Part shown: piece by piece, positions 39,693 through 48,150 of the stretch
Numbering within the stretch: position 1 is the first letter of the stretch
How the letters are laid out: each line of letters starts with the position of its first letter
Origin: Aquila chrysaetos chrysaetos
Taxonomy: Eukaryota; Chordata; Aves; Accipitriformes; Accipitridae
NCBI RefSeq assembly: GCF_900496995.4
Contig: NC_044016.1
Coordinates: 21,246,932-21,310,931, forward strand
Length of the DNA: 64,000 nt
Reading direction: 5' to 3'
Translations under genes and position numbers: made by a program
Notes under the pieces: generated by a model
Seen by the model: only the letters and a program-made list of their open reading frames with translations
Database searches by the model: none
Told to the model about the DNA's origin: nothing

Positions 39693-42600
39693 CCTATACA
39701 GGCATGAAAAATTATATACAAAATAAAAATGGTAAACCCAAAAGAGCATGATAACAATTTTCAATCACATTCACTACAGCAAACTCAGAAACAAATCCTA
39801 CAGACCACAGCAACAATCCATCTAAAACCAGTTTTGTGCCAGAACATTAATACATGTGACAGAAAACAAGTTTTACTGTGCTGTTTTGGGACAAAATAAG
39901 GCCTGGGTCTATGCAGCAGAGCCACTTAATGGTAGCCAGTTGTATCAGACAACACTAAAGGTCATTCCCAGAGAACAAATCCTTAATACAGCAAGAGAAG
40001 AGGGATTCAAAACAGTAAGTACTTACCTCTGGCTCGTCCTGCCAATCAATATTGAGCTCCCCATCAAATCCTTTGAGGGTCAGCCCAAAGCCTCTCCTTC
40101 CCTTCTGATTGGAGGCCTCAACAATATCCTTCCTGCCTTGGCCATATTTTCCCAGACCTTCTCCTTCCCGGAAGCCCATCTTGGCCTATAAAGAAAGCAA
40201 AGGGAGCATACTGAGGCAAGTGGACTTGAGTTTATGTACTACTACTGGGGCCAAAGACTAGCAGGGAAAATGGCACATCACCCTGAAGTGACTTGAAGAC
40301 ATTGAGCATTTTTAATCTCAGTTGTAGCTTTCAGGACTTAATACTGAGTTCACTTCACCAAGGCAGGACACGAAAAAAACTAGATCTGAAGAATGATGTT
40401 TGAGGCAACAGCAAATTACAAAAGGTTCAGTAATGCAGGAACAGCCTGCTCAGAGGGAGAAGTAGTGAGGAGCCTGGAGCCATTCATCACAGTGTTCAGT
40501 AAGCATGGAAGGTTCATAAAACAAGAGATGCTGGCACAGGAAAAAATTCATGTTGTGATGATATTCTTTGTTGTGAACATGCACTCACATACATTTCAAG
40601 CATCAGTTAAAACTTCACCTAAAACTCAGAGGAGGAATGCAAGACACACTGCTCCTGAAACAGATTCCCATCTCTCAGGTTAAAAGAAGTATGTTGATTA
40701 ACTGCTAGTTTTTCAGGCTTCTCCCTTCATAAATTTTAGCAACAAAAGAACAACAACAAAAAGCATGAATGCAGTCAATTTCACTCCCTCCAGTATGCAT
40801 CTACAAGACAATAAGTAAATAAAAGACTTAAGGATTAAGTTACACTTTGAATTAATGTTATCCATCTACTCCTTCCTCTGAGAAGCAATAAAAACATTGT
40901 TCATTACCAATCTGTACTAGAAACAACACAAGAACATCTGGCAGGTTTTACACAAAGGTACATGGTGTTTTCCCACTGCCTTTGCTACCTGGCTCTGAAT
41001 CAGATCTTGGAATACATAAACCAAATGTGACAGCCACCAAGCCTCTTATATACTAGTTTTCTGAGGACAGAATTTTGAACATCTAGTTAGTAATAAAGGA
41101 CTATTTCCCTTCTACTTACCTAATGCTACCAAATCATTCAACTAGACCTGACATCACATCAACCTTTATATTCAAATTTATGAGGCCTTATAAACAAAAG
41201 CCTCCTAAATTCAGTAGTAAAAGCTCCTGTATTGTGGTGATTGAAAGCACACATCCTAATTGGCTCAGGAGAGAACTCTCCAAGTGAAAGACAGTCTTGT
41301 GCTATGATAAGCAAACTGCAGTCCAGTGCCAAAAATGCACATGGACAGATCCTGAATGATCAGCAACAGGATTTATCTACAGAGAGGCACTATCAGCAAC
41401 TCTCAGCCTCTGGATCCCATTGAGTTCTGAACTCAGCAAGAGCTGAAAGTTCTTTTTTCATGTAGGTCAGCAGCGTTCCACCTCCTTGAGAGGCAGTATC
41501 TCCCTGTTTCCACTGCTAGTAGCAGCTAGCACTTCCCAGCTTCTAGCAGAAGACTGAACTTCTAACTTGGCAAAGGCAGGTACAAGCTGGCCTACCACCA
41601 TGGAAAGATTGCTGACCCCTGCTCTTGCGAGTACAGCACCAGCACAGAACAAAAGGAGACCCAAATTCAGTTCCCCCTTGAGTCCCAAACTTCCTGTCAC
41701 ATTTCAAGTAATACACAACTATACATCTCATCTCTGCTGCCCTTGGAAATAAAATTTTGTTCCTCTATTATGAAGAATGGAAATTCTTTCAGGATTATGA
41801 GATACTCGCAATACCACAGTGACGACATTTGCATCAGGAAATAAGTGTAACAGCATGCACTGAAAGATACTCCTCTACAGCCTACTCTTGCCTTTAAACT
41901 CAGGAACAAGTTGCTGAATTTGGGACTACCATGAGACAGAGACAGTCAACCATTTTCTTAGAACTTCCTAAAAGTACTTTCTTCCCCACACTAACACTGT
42001 GCAATTAAGGGGTTGGTGATCACCTTCAAAGTTTAGTTGTCACAGTCACTATCATTCACAACTCCCTGACTTTCCAAGAAATTTCTGGCCTTACATAAAG
42101 CAGAGCAGCACTAATTGAAAGAAAAATAAATACTTTAATAATTAAAGTAATAATTCTACAAGGGTATGCCAGCCAGCCTCCAAGACCAAAGAAATTAATG
42201 TTGATCACAGAATTTGTTAAGGCCTTTCTTACAAGGCATTTGTTAACTCAAGCATTGCAAAATAACACACAGTAGGACTCTCTTTTCAAGCTCAGCAAGC
42301 TGCCTGACCCGGAGATCCTTCCCTTCACAATCACCTCCCTGCTCCTAGACATTGAACATGAATCAACTTTCTTTTTTAACAGACCCCCTTCAACCAAGCT
42401 CTCTCAGCCTCACCCAATTGCTCAGTAGCTGGCTGAAAAAAGCAGAGAACCATGCTACTGAGAGGATCAGAATCAAAATCTCATAAAACTGACTGGTCTT
42501 TTCACTTTGCTCTCATCAGGTCTTAATAGTTTGGTCCAAAACTATTTTGGCCTACCATGAGCTTTTGGGAGACACTGTTATACATTGAGTAGCGAGATGA

Positions 42601-45283
42601 AGTACCCTCCACAAGAGAGTCTTGTTTGAACTCGTTGCTGAAGACCGGTCTTTTTTCATCGCTCTCACTGTCAGACCCACTGCTGCTACTAGAAGACTCT
42701 GAAAACAAACAAAAAAAAGAAGTGAGAAAAGCAAGTATGAAAATAAAAAGAAAACGGAAGACAGACATCTCAGTAATCACATTAAGAACTATACAATGCG
42801 ACTCATTAAATCCTCTCAACACACACATAGAAAGGACATTTCAGTATCTCAAATGTGCTACAGGAAGCATACAGGTGTAATATAAAATACACTGTGGAAC
42901 CATCACCTGGTTATCCTCCCCTTTGTGTCAGGGATGCACACAACCTCTCTGAGCCAATGGATTCCAAGCCCCGGAAAGGGCTGAGCAAACCCCGTTACAG
43001 CAGCAAAGCAGGTCACAGCATGACCATGATAGTACATCGTGGTGTGCCTGACCTTTGCAATGATCCTGAGGAGCTGAGAAAGTCCACAAAGATTCCCTCC
43101 CAAGAATAATGACAATTACTGACACCTTGATAAAACATACTGTATTTTCCTCAGTTTCCTACCTAACTACAGGTGTAAACACATCCCTAACTTAATGAAA
43201 AATCCACATCAAGTACACAGGCATCTACCAAGTGGCCAACACTGCAGAAAGAAGAGAGAGTTGAATCCCTTAGTCCCCATATTAAACTTCAGTTTGACTC
43301 CACTACCCACCTCAGTAGCAAGGATCCACAAGTTCACTACAGCAAATGAGACAGTTTTTCACCTCTAGGGTTTACTGATGCATACAAACCCAAGTGAAAG
43401 ATAACATCAGAAGACACCAACCTAGTTTACAAATACCCTGACAGAGACCTTTTCAATGTGTGCTCAATCCTTGTTGCTGAACTATCAGCTTTTAAGATTC
43501 AGGACTTGTGCCCCACATAACTACTACGTTAGAGTTTTACAGTATCAGTCTTTGAGGCTTCCAGCTGAAAACAAGGAAGGCCATGATTTAACTTGTGTTT
43601 GCAATATTATATATCCATCTTGATTTTCAAACATGTGTCACACAAGCTACATTTCTCTTTCCTTCACAGAGTTCTTAGATATGAACAGGATCACAAAGGA
43701 TTTTGCTTTAGGGTCAGTTACTGCTTTCTGCCTCTCCAGTACACAGCTTCAATTAATTTTGCTGCCTGCTTTTGAGCTATGACTTATTTTCCAGAGGCTC
43801 ATGATGTGCCTCAAACACAATACCGACTACACAAATCTCAGGAAAGTCCCTTCGCAACTCTTCTTGCTTTTAACATTTGCTAGGCCATGCTCAGCTGAGA
43901 TCAGATCTCAAATCACTTCTCTCCCTCAACCTTCTTTCTTTCCTCGGATACCACAATGGGTGTAACAGACTACTAAACAATTAACCCTATCCAAAATGTT
44001 GTCCTTAAACTGTACCAACTTGTTTCTTAAACATTAAGGCTCACAGCCTATTTTGACCCATATATGAACTCAATAATCAAAAGGGGAAAAAAATTTTTTA
44101 AAAATATTGGTTTGAACTTTTTAGCTCAGCCCTGAGTGCACACAGCATTCCCTACCCCAGCCCTGACACCCTGCACCGCTAACCTCCTCACTCACCTCCA
44201 GCCTCGCCAGACAGGTACATACACCATACCCTGTCGCTATAACTACTCCCAAACTGACCCACCCATCTCCCATACACATCCCTTTCTATTTTCACAAGAT
44301 GAAGGCTTCTTTGTGTGTTCAGACCCTTTCTCACTAATGCTTTATGACCACAGGAAAGCCCAAGACTCAGAAATAGCAGGCAGGACTGTGAGGCAACCTG
44401 AAGTGCCATCCTGGGAGATTTTAAAGCGCCCCGCAACAGCGATACCTATTGTGTAGGGCACTTGCCTCATCTTTGGTATACCCCAACCTCCAGGTGAGAA
44501 AGCACACTCGGACTTGAGAAAAAGTAGGCAATTAATTTAGTTAACTCTACAAACAGTTTTTCTTTCTGAAATCAAACACCTGTGAGCTCCCACAACTCCC
44601 CCCTCCCTCCCCCAAAAGCACACTGAGCCAGCAAAAGAGATGGTGCTACAATGTCAGGAGTCCCAGTCAACCTACCCTTTGTATTCATCTCAATTCCTCC
44701 TATCTGGAAAAATGTGATAAGATTACCAATTTTTTTTTATTTTTATTTTCTAAACAATGAGGGATTATGAAGTTTCTTTACAGCACAACACCCACAACTC
44801 CTCACTACTGAAAAACAGAAATAACTGCTGAGACTGAAAAGATTAATGCTGCTCATATATTACAAGAATCTTTACAGCTTTGGACCATGCACTTGTCACC
44901 TACTTCAAGTTCTATTTTCTATGTCTGAATGCATAAAATTACCAGACCATACTGTTTAGAGGAGATTTTTTAAAAAGCTTAAAAAAATTCACACAAATCC
45001 AAGGTGGCGAACAGAAATAATGTAGTTTTTCTCCTAAAGAGAGAGTATGCCCTTGAACTTCAGGCTATCAATTGCGATTTAGGAGACATGGGTTCAATTC
45101 CTAGTTACTATTTAGATTCCCCGCAGCAGCATATACCTTATCTCCAACCTTACCTTGAGTAGTATGATTACTAAATTGAGTTTCATCATCTGAAGTAGAA
45201 CTAAGAGTTAATCCCAAGTCTTCTATCCTCTTCTTCTGCTTCTTTTGGGGGCTGCTAAATTCAGGTTCTGTTCTTCTCTTCAT
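20724..45283 (-). CDS. CMTR1: CMTR1, cap-specific mRNA (nucleoside-2'-O-)-methyltransferase 1
   Basis: Nuclear enzyme that methylates the ribose 2'-O of the first transcribed nucleotide (cap1) using SAM; also known as ISG95/FTSJD2. Twenty-three coding exons, high to low: 45283-45154, 42698-42556, 40185-40027, 38631-38539, 37784-37713, 36463-36369, 36265-36193, 35988-35790, 33264-33146, 32894-32798, 31586-31454, 30896-30717, 30305-30249, 29298-29241, 28582-28514, 28338-28207, 27702-27580, 26878-26787, 26152-26084, 24035-23988, 23395-23283, 22736-22628, 20856-20724. All phases close and the join is 831 residues (human 835). Order: basic NLS (2-19), G-patch (about 77-125), Rossmann methyltransferase with DVCAGPGG at 271-278 and catalytic K235, D360 and K400 intact, guanylyltransferase-like region (about 555-730), WW domain (about 750-787). 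The gene looks fully functional. All introns read as GT-AG; the donor after 33146 (GGG|GTTGGT) is weak. Confidence 0.97.
24739..25319 (-). mobile_element. Solo LTR, avian ERVL-type, antisense to +
   Basis: About 580 bp. Read on the minus strand it starts TGTCCTGCTTTCAGCTGGGATAGAG and ends AAACCACAACA, with GGTTCTTATCTCAACCCATGAGTTTTAC near the 3' end. It is clearly homologous in the same order to the LTR at 36638-37228, so both belong to one family. The site matching that LTR's TATATAAAG reads GTATAGAAA, so the TATA box is degraded. The flanking 5-mers (CCACT / CTGCT) agree at only three bases, so the target duplication is decayed or the ends are off by a base. It lies in a CMTR1 intron (24036-26083) in the same orientation as CMTR1. 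Confidence 0.85.
27913..27999 (-). other. CMTR1: Candidate alternative exon of CMTR1 encoding a hydrophobic segment
   Basis: Seen directly on the minus strand in the intron between exons 28338-28207 and 27702-27580: an acceptor (CTAAT branch-like motif, CCTGTTTTTTGTAATCGCAG), 87 nt without a stop, and a donor CAG|GTATGA. Both neighbouring exons end and start in phase 0, so inclusion would add exactly 29 residues. The middle reads [20 protein letters not shown], a membrane-helix-like run. It would sit after residue 603 inside the guanylyltransferase-like domain. Human CMTR1, as I remember it, has no such segment. It may be a cryptic splice pair that is never used. Confidence 0.4.
34935..35460 (+). 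repeat. MIR-like relic split by a CR1 insertion
   Basis: The left part (about 34935-35001) reads TTTCTATCTCTGGCTCTGCTAA...ATCTTTGGGCAAGTCA, and the right part (about 35433-35460) reads AAGTCATCTCACTCACTGTGTTTCAG. Put side by side, they follow the MIR consensus (ctctgccact...cttgggcaagtcacttcacctctctgtgcctcag). The hexamer AAGTCA occurs at both edges of the intervening CR1 (34996-35001 and 35433-35438). Confidence 0.55.
35002..35432 (+). mobile_element. CR1 LINE, 5'-truncated, relatively young
   Basis: Starts in the CR1 ORF2 tail (GGCTGGAACAGCTCTCCCATGAGGACAGGCTGAGAGA) and ends with ATTCTGTGATTCTGTGA, the diagnostic CR1 3' octamer repeat. A short frame still reads [16 protein letters not shown] and [20 protein letters not shown], the end of the CR1 ORF2 protein, at 35128-35343. 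Only this 3' end was inserted, so it cannot move on its own. It lies in a CMTR1 intron, antisense to CMTR1. Confidence 0.93.
36638..37228 (+). mobile_element. Solo LTR, avian ERVL-type, with perfect 5-bp target duplication
   Basis: 591 bp, starting TGTGCTGGTTTTGGCTGGGACAGAG and ending TTAAACCACGACA. It is flanked by CTAAG on both sides (36633-36637 and 37229-37233), the 5-bp duplication expected of ERVL-type integration. A TATATAAAG box lies at about 36912-36920, in the position of the LTR promoter, and TTTATCTCAACCCACGAG near the 3' end. No internal retroviral sequence remains, so this is an LTR-LTR recombination product. It lies in a CMTR1 intron, antisense to the gene. Confidence 0.9.
37866..38454 (+). 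mobile_element. CR1 LINE fragment, intermediate age
   Basis: Begins with GAAGGCTGCCAACCACCTACTAGGCTGTATTAGCAAAAGC and continues through AATACTGCATCCAGTTTAGC, GGCCACCAAGATGATGAGGG, the GGTTGTGAAATTTCCATCCCTGGAGATACTCAAAACTCAACC region and GAGGTTCCCTCCAGCCTAGGTTATTCTACAACTC. This is the full order of the CR1 3' end with a decayed terminal repeat. Frames are broken. It lies in a CMTR1 intron between the exons at 38631-38539 and 37784-37713, antisense to the gene. Confidence 0.85.
39660..39689 (+). repeat. Poly(A) run, 30 nt (poly(T) in CMTR1 sense)
   Basis: Thirty consecutive A. No SINE or processed-gene body is recognisable on its 5' side. It lies in the CMTR1 intron upstream of the G-patch exon, so in the transcript it is a 30-nt U run. 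Confidence 0.85.
40027..45283 (-). other. CMTR1: CMTR1 coding exons 1-3: NLS, acidic serine stretch and G-patch
   Basis: The first coding exon starts eight bases into the exon (acceptor TTTCAG at 45289-45294, then CAAAA, then ATG at 45283). It carries the lysine/arginine-rich N-terminus (MKRRTEP...KKQKKR) that acts as a nuclear localisation signal in human CMTR1. The second exon is rich in S, D and E, then [20 protein letters not shown]. The third holds [20 protein letters not shown], the G-patch core, which in human CMTR1 recruits the helicase DHX15. The exon 2 and 3 donors are normal; intron lengths are about 2.5 and 2.4 kb. Confidence 0.9.
45078..45112 (+). repeat. Possible tRNA-derived SINE head fragment
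   Basis: TTAGGAGACATGGGTTCAATTCCTAGTTAC resembles the tRNA-derived head of CORE-SINE/MIR elements (B-box GGTTCAATTCC). No acceptor or anticodon stems can be built around it, so it is not a tRNA gene. The fragment is too short for a firm call. Confidence 0.25.
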
Positions 45284-46215
45284 TTTTGCTGAAAGAAGAT
45301 GATCACACTTGGTAAACGTTAAGCAAATTAACTTTCTCCTGCATGCTGAAGGGTAAGACGCAGCTGCATGGTGGTATAGATCATTTTATGGACTATTCAG
45401 TATTAACACTTCTCAACTTAAGTTTGCTTTAGGTAAAAGTATTGGCTTCTTTTGAACCTAACTCTTTTAATAGCTAGTCTAACTAAACAAACACGACATC
45501 TATGCAGAAGCTTCCCTATTGCTGATGACATGAATTTCAAACCATTTCTACAACCTACTTACCATTAAATGCTAGTAGGTGAAAACAACCCAGACGTCAG
45601 CACTTAGGTAACTAAAATACATGACAGCTGGTTACTACTACTGAATCAAAGATTCATTTTATCCAAACACACCAAAAAAAATGAGGAAATAAGATTGATC
45701 TCATGGAGAACACGTAAGGTGGAACCAATTTCTCACAAGAGACTCAGAACACCTCTGGCATCACCTCTGCAAATGCTAATTAATAAAAGAGCTTTCCTAC
45801 ATGACTTCTATAGCAGAACTTTATTAAATACGTGCGCACAAGCTGGGGGGGGTGTTTGTTTTTCGCCAGGAATCACTGGCAAGGTATCAAGCTTCTGGAT
45901 GTGGCTGATAAACTTTGCATAAACCCAGAGAAAGGATTAACATTTAAAACAGAGTTAATAGAAACTAGCTGGGAAGGCCTGCAGAGAACAAGAACCAAAG
46001 AACAGGAAAGCAAGTGAAAATTAAAAGGCACAGAAGCCTAAGATCACTAGCTGAACCTCCCTGCTATTGATAAAAGGCAATAAAAACCTATTGGTGGTTA
46101 TTCTACATAGGAATGTTGGGCTAGAAAAGATGCCCTAGGCCACCAATTCAAACCCTCTGTTATCAAACTTGTTTCCACAAACATATACAGGGCAGCTTAA
46201 GACCAATTCCTTTAT

Positions 46216-46886
46216 TCACAGAATCACAGAATGGTTTGGGTTGGAAACATCATCTAGTTCCAACCCCCCTGCCATGGGCAGGGACACCTTCCACTAGACC
46301 AGGCTGCTCAAAGCCCCATTCAACCTGGCCTTGAACACTTCCAGGGACAGGGCATCCACGACTTCTCTGGACAACCTGTTCCAGGGTCTCACCACCTTCA
46401 CAGTGAAGAACTTCTTTCTTACATCTAATCTAAATCTACCCTCTTTCAGTTTAAAGCCATTACCCCTTGTCCCACCGCTACATGCCCTTGTAAAAAAGTC
46501 CATCTCCTACTTTCTTGTAGGTCCCCTTTAGGTACTGGCTATAAAAAACTGGTCTCCCTGGAGCCTTCTCTTCTCCAGGCTGAACAATCTCAACTCTCTC
46601 AGCCTGTCTTCACAGGAGAGGTGCTCCAGCCCCGTGATCATCTTCGTGGCCCTCCTCTGGGCTTGCTTCAACAGCTCTATGTGTTTCTTATGTCGGGGGC
46701 TCCAGAACTAACGCAGTACTCCAGGTGGGGTCTCACAAGAGCGGAGTAGAGGGGGAGAATCACCTCCCTTGACCTGCTGGTCACGCTTCCTTTGATGCAG
46801 CCCAGGATACGGTTGGCTTTCTGGGCTGCAAATGCACATCACCGGGTCATGCTGAGCTTCTCGTCATCCCCACGACTCGTGGCTGC
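46216..46886 (-). mobile_element. CR1 LINE, 5'-truncated, antisense
   Basis: On + it begins with the reversed CR1 terminal repeat (TTCACAGAATCACAGAATGG) and continues through GGTTTGGGTTGGAAACATCATCTAG, CAACCTGTTCCAGGGTCTCACCACC, GTGAAGAACTTCTTTC, TCTCCAGGCTGAACAA and GTACTCCAGGTGGGGTCTCACAAGAGCGGAGTAGAGGG. It extends further 5' than the copy at 35002. The minus frame 46503-46294 still reads [16 protein letters not shown]. It is in CMTR1 intron 1 (5'UTR intron), in the same orientation as CMTR1 and opposite to the 35002 copy. Confidence 0.93.
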
Positions 46887-47249
46887 AAAATCATCCTACA
46901 ACTTCACTGCACTACGGCTAATTCCCTAATTCCTTCACTGCACTATGGCACTACTCCCTTCCACCCAAAGTTCATTTACAGCCAACTCATATTTATCTGT
47001 TCTTCTGTCAATTTAGGATGTTTCTTTTTTTTTTTTTTTCTCCTTTGCTTACTTTCCTCTGACAAACTGAGAGCAATTTTCTATTTCTTCTAAGATACTC
47101 TCTTATTAGGTTAACGCATGCTTAATTAGGTTAACACTGCTAGCTTCCTCTCAAGATCTCCACCCTCCTAACCCTACTAAGGTCCCCCCGCGCATCTGCT
47201 TTCCTGCTAGAATTCAAACTTCGCAAAACTAACTGCGAGTTCAGGACAC

Positions 47250-48150
47250 CCCAACCCTCAGGAGAGGGGCAGCTGTGAGGCAAAGCCCCTTCGAAGCACA
47301 ACCCCAGGGGGATTCCATGATCCGCGCTCCACAAGCGGGCAGCACCCCTCCGACCGCCCGGCCAGCGCTGCGCGGGCACAGCCCTTGCTGGTGCCACACG
47401 GCAGCCTGCGGGCCGCTCCTCAGCCAGCCTGTCGCTCACGCCGCACCGGCCGCCCCGAGGGTCCGCCCGCCCGGGGGCCCCGCAGCCCCCCGCTCCCGGT
47501 ACCAGAGGCCACGCGAGCCGGCGGGGGGCTGCGGGCGCGGCGGGCCGAGCCGCGGACCCGCCGCCCCAGGCGGAGGGCAGGCGGCAGGGAGCCCGCGGGA
47601 GCTGCCGGCAGCCGCGCCCCGCGCTGACCCGCGCGCGCGCCGGGACCGGGGCCCGCGGACAGCGCTCCACCGGACCGGGCGGCACTCACGGAAGAGGAGG
47701 AGGCGGAGCGGCGGCAGGCGGGTCCCTCGGACCGGCACCGGCTTCGGCTTCGGCTTCGGTTTCGGCTTCGGCTCCGGCTCCCGAGGGCCCCGGCGGCGGG
47801 GTGGAAGGGATGCGGGCCCGCTCCCGCGCCGCCACCGGCGGTTTCGTTTCCCCGCTCGGAGGCGCCGCCGCCCCGCCCTCTCCCGCGGGTCCTCCCCTCC
47901 CCGCCGGCGCGCGACAGTGACGCACCGCCCGCGCCGGCACCGACGGGCCCGTTCCCGCAGGCGCGCCGCGGGCAGCCTCAACCCGACCGCGGGCCCGGCC
48001 GGCGCCCCCTCCGCGAGGCCCCCTCGGGTCGCTAAGCAACGCCGGCGGCGCCGCGGCATGGCCGCCGCCTCTCCCCGCCGGGCCTGGGCCGCGGGCCAAG
48101 GGCAGGGCCCGGCTCTCTGGGGAAGCAGGTAGCCGGCGGCCTCAGTCCTT
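47250..48150 (-). promoter_or_regulatory. CMTR1: CMTR1 CpG-island promoter and non-coding exon 1
   Basis: Very GC- and CpG-rich island. A donor CTTCC|GTGAGT with its last exon base at 47690 (minus) fits the end of a non-coding first exon spliced to the acceptor before 45288. The start of transcription is inferred to be between about 47750 and 48050. Sites seen are a hexanucleotide GGCTTC tract (47740-47782), an IRF/ETS-IRF-like GGGGAAACGAAACC on minus (47840-47853), a GTGACGCAC CRE-like half site near 47917, and an RFX X-box-like GGTCGCTAAGCAAC (48027-48040). Long frames through this island on both strands are composition artefacts. Confidence 0.65.
47740..47782 (+). repeat. GGCTTC hexanucleotide repeat, about 7 units
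   Basis: CGGCTTCGGCTTCGGCTTCG then a TTTCGG variant and further GGCTTC/GGCTCC units, about 43 bp. On the CMTR1 sense strand it reads GAAGCC/GAAACC. It lies within or just upstream of the CMTR1 non-coding exon 1, so repeat number could differ between individuals. Confidence 0.85.

Noticed and set aside
45078-45112. tRNA-like B-box (GGGTTCAATTCC)
   Set aside because: No cloverleaf can be formed around it; at most a relic of a tRNA-derived SINE.
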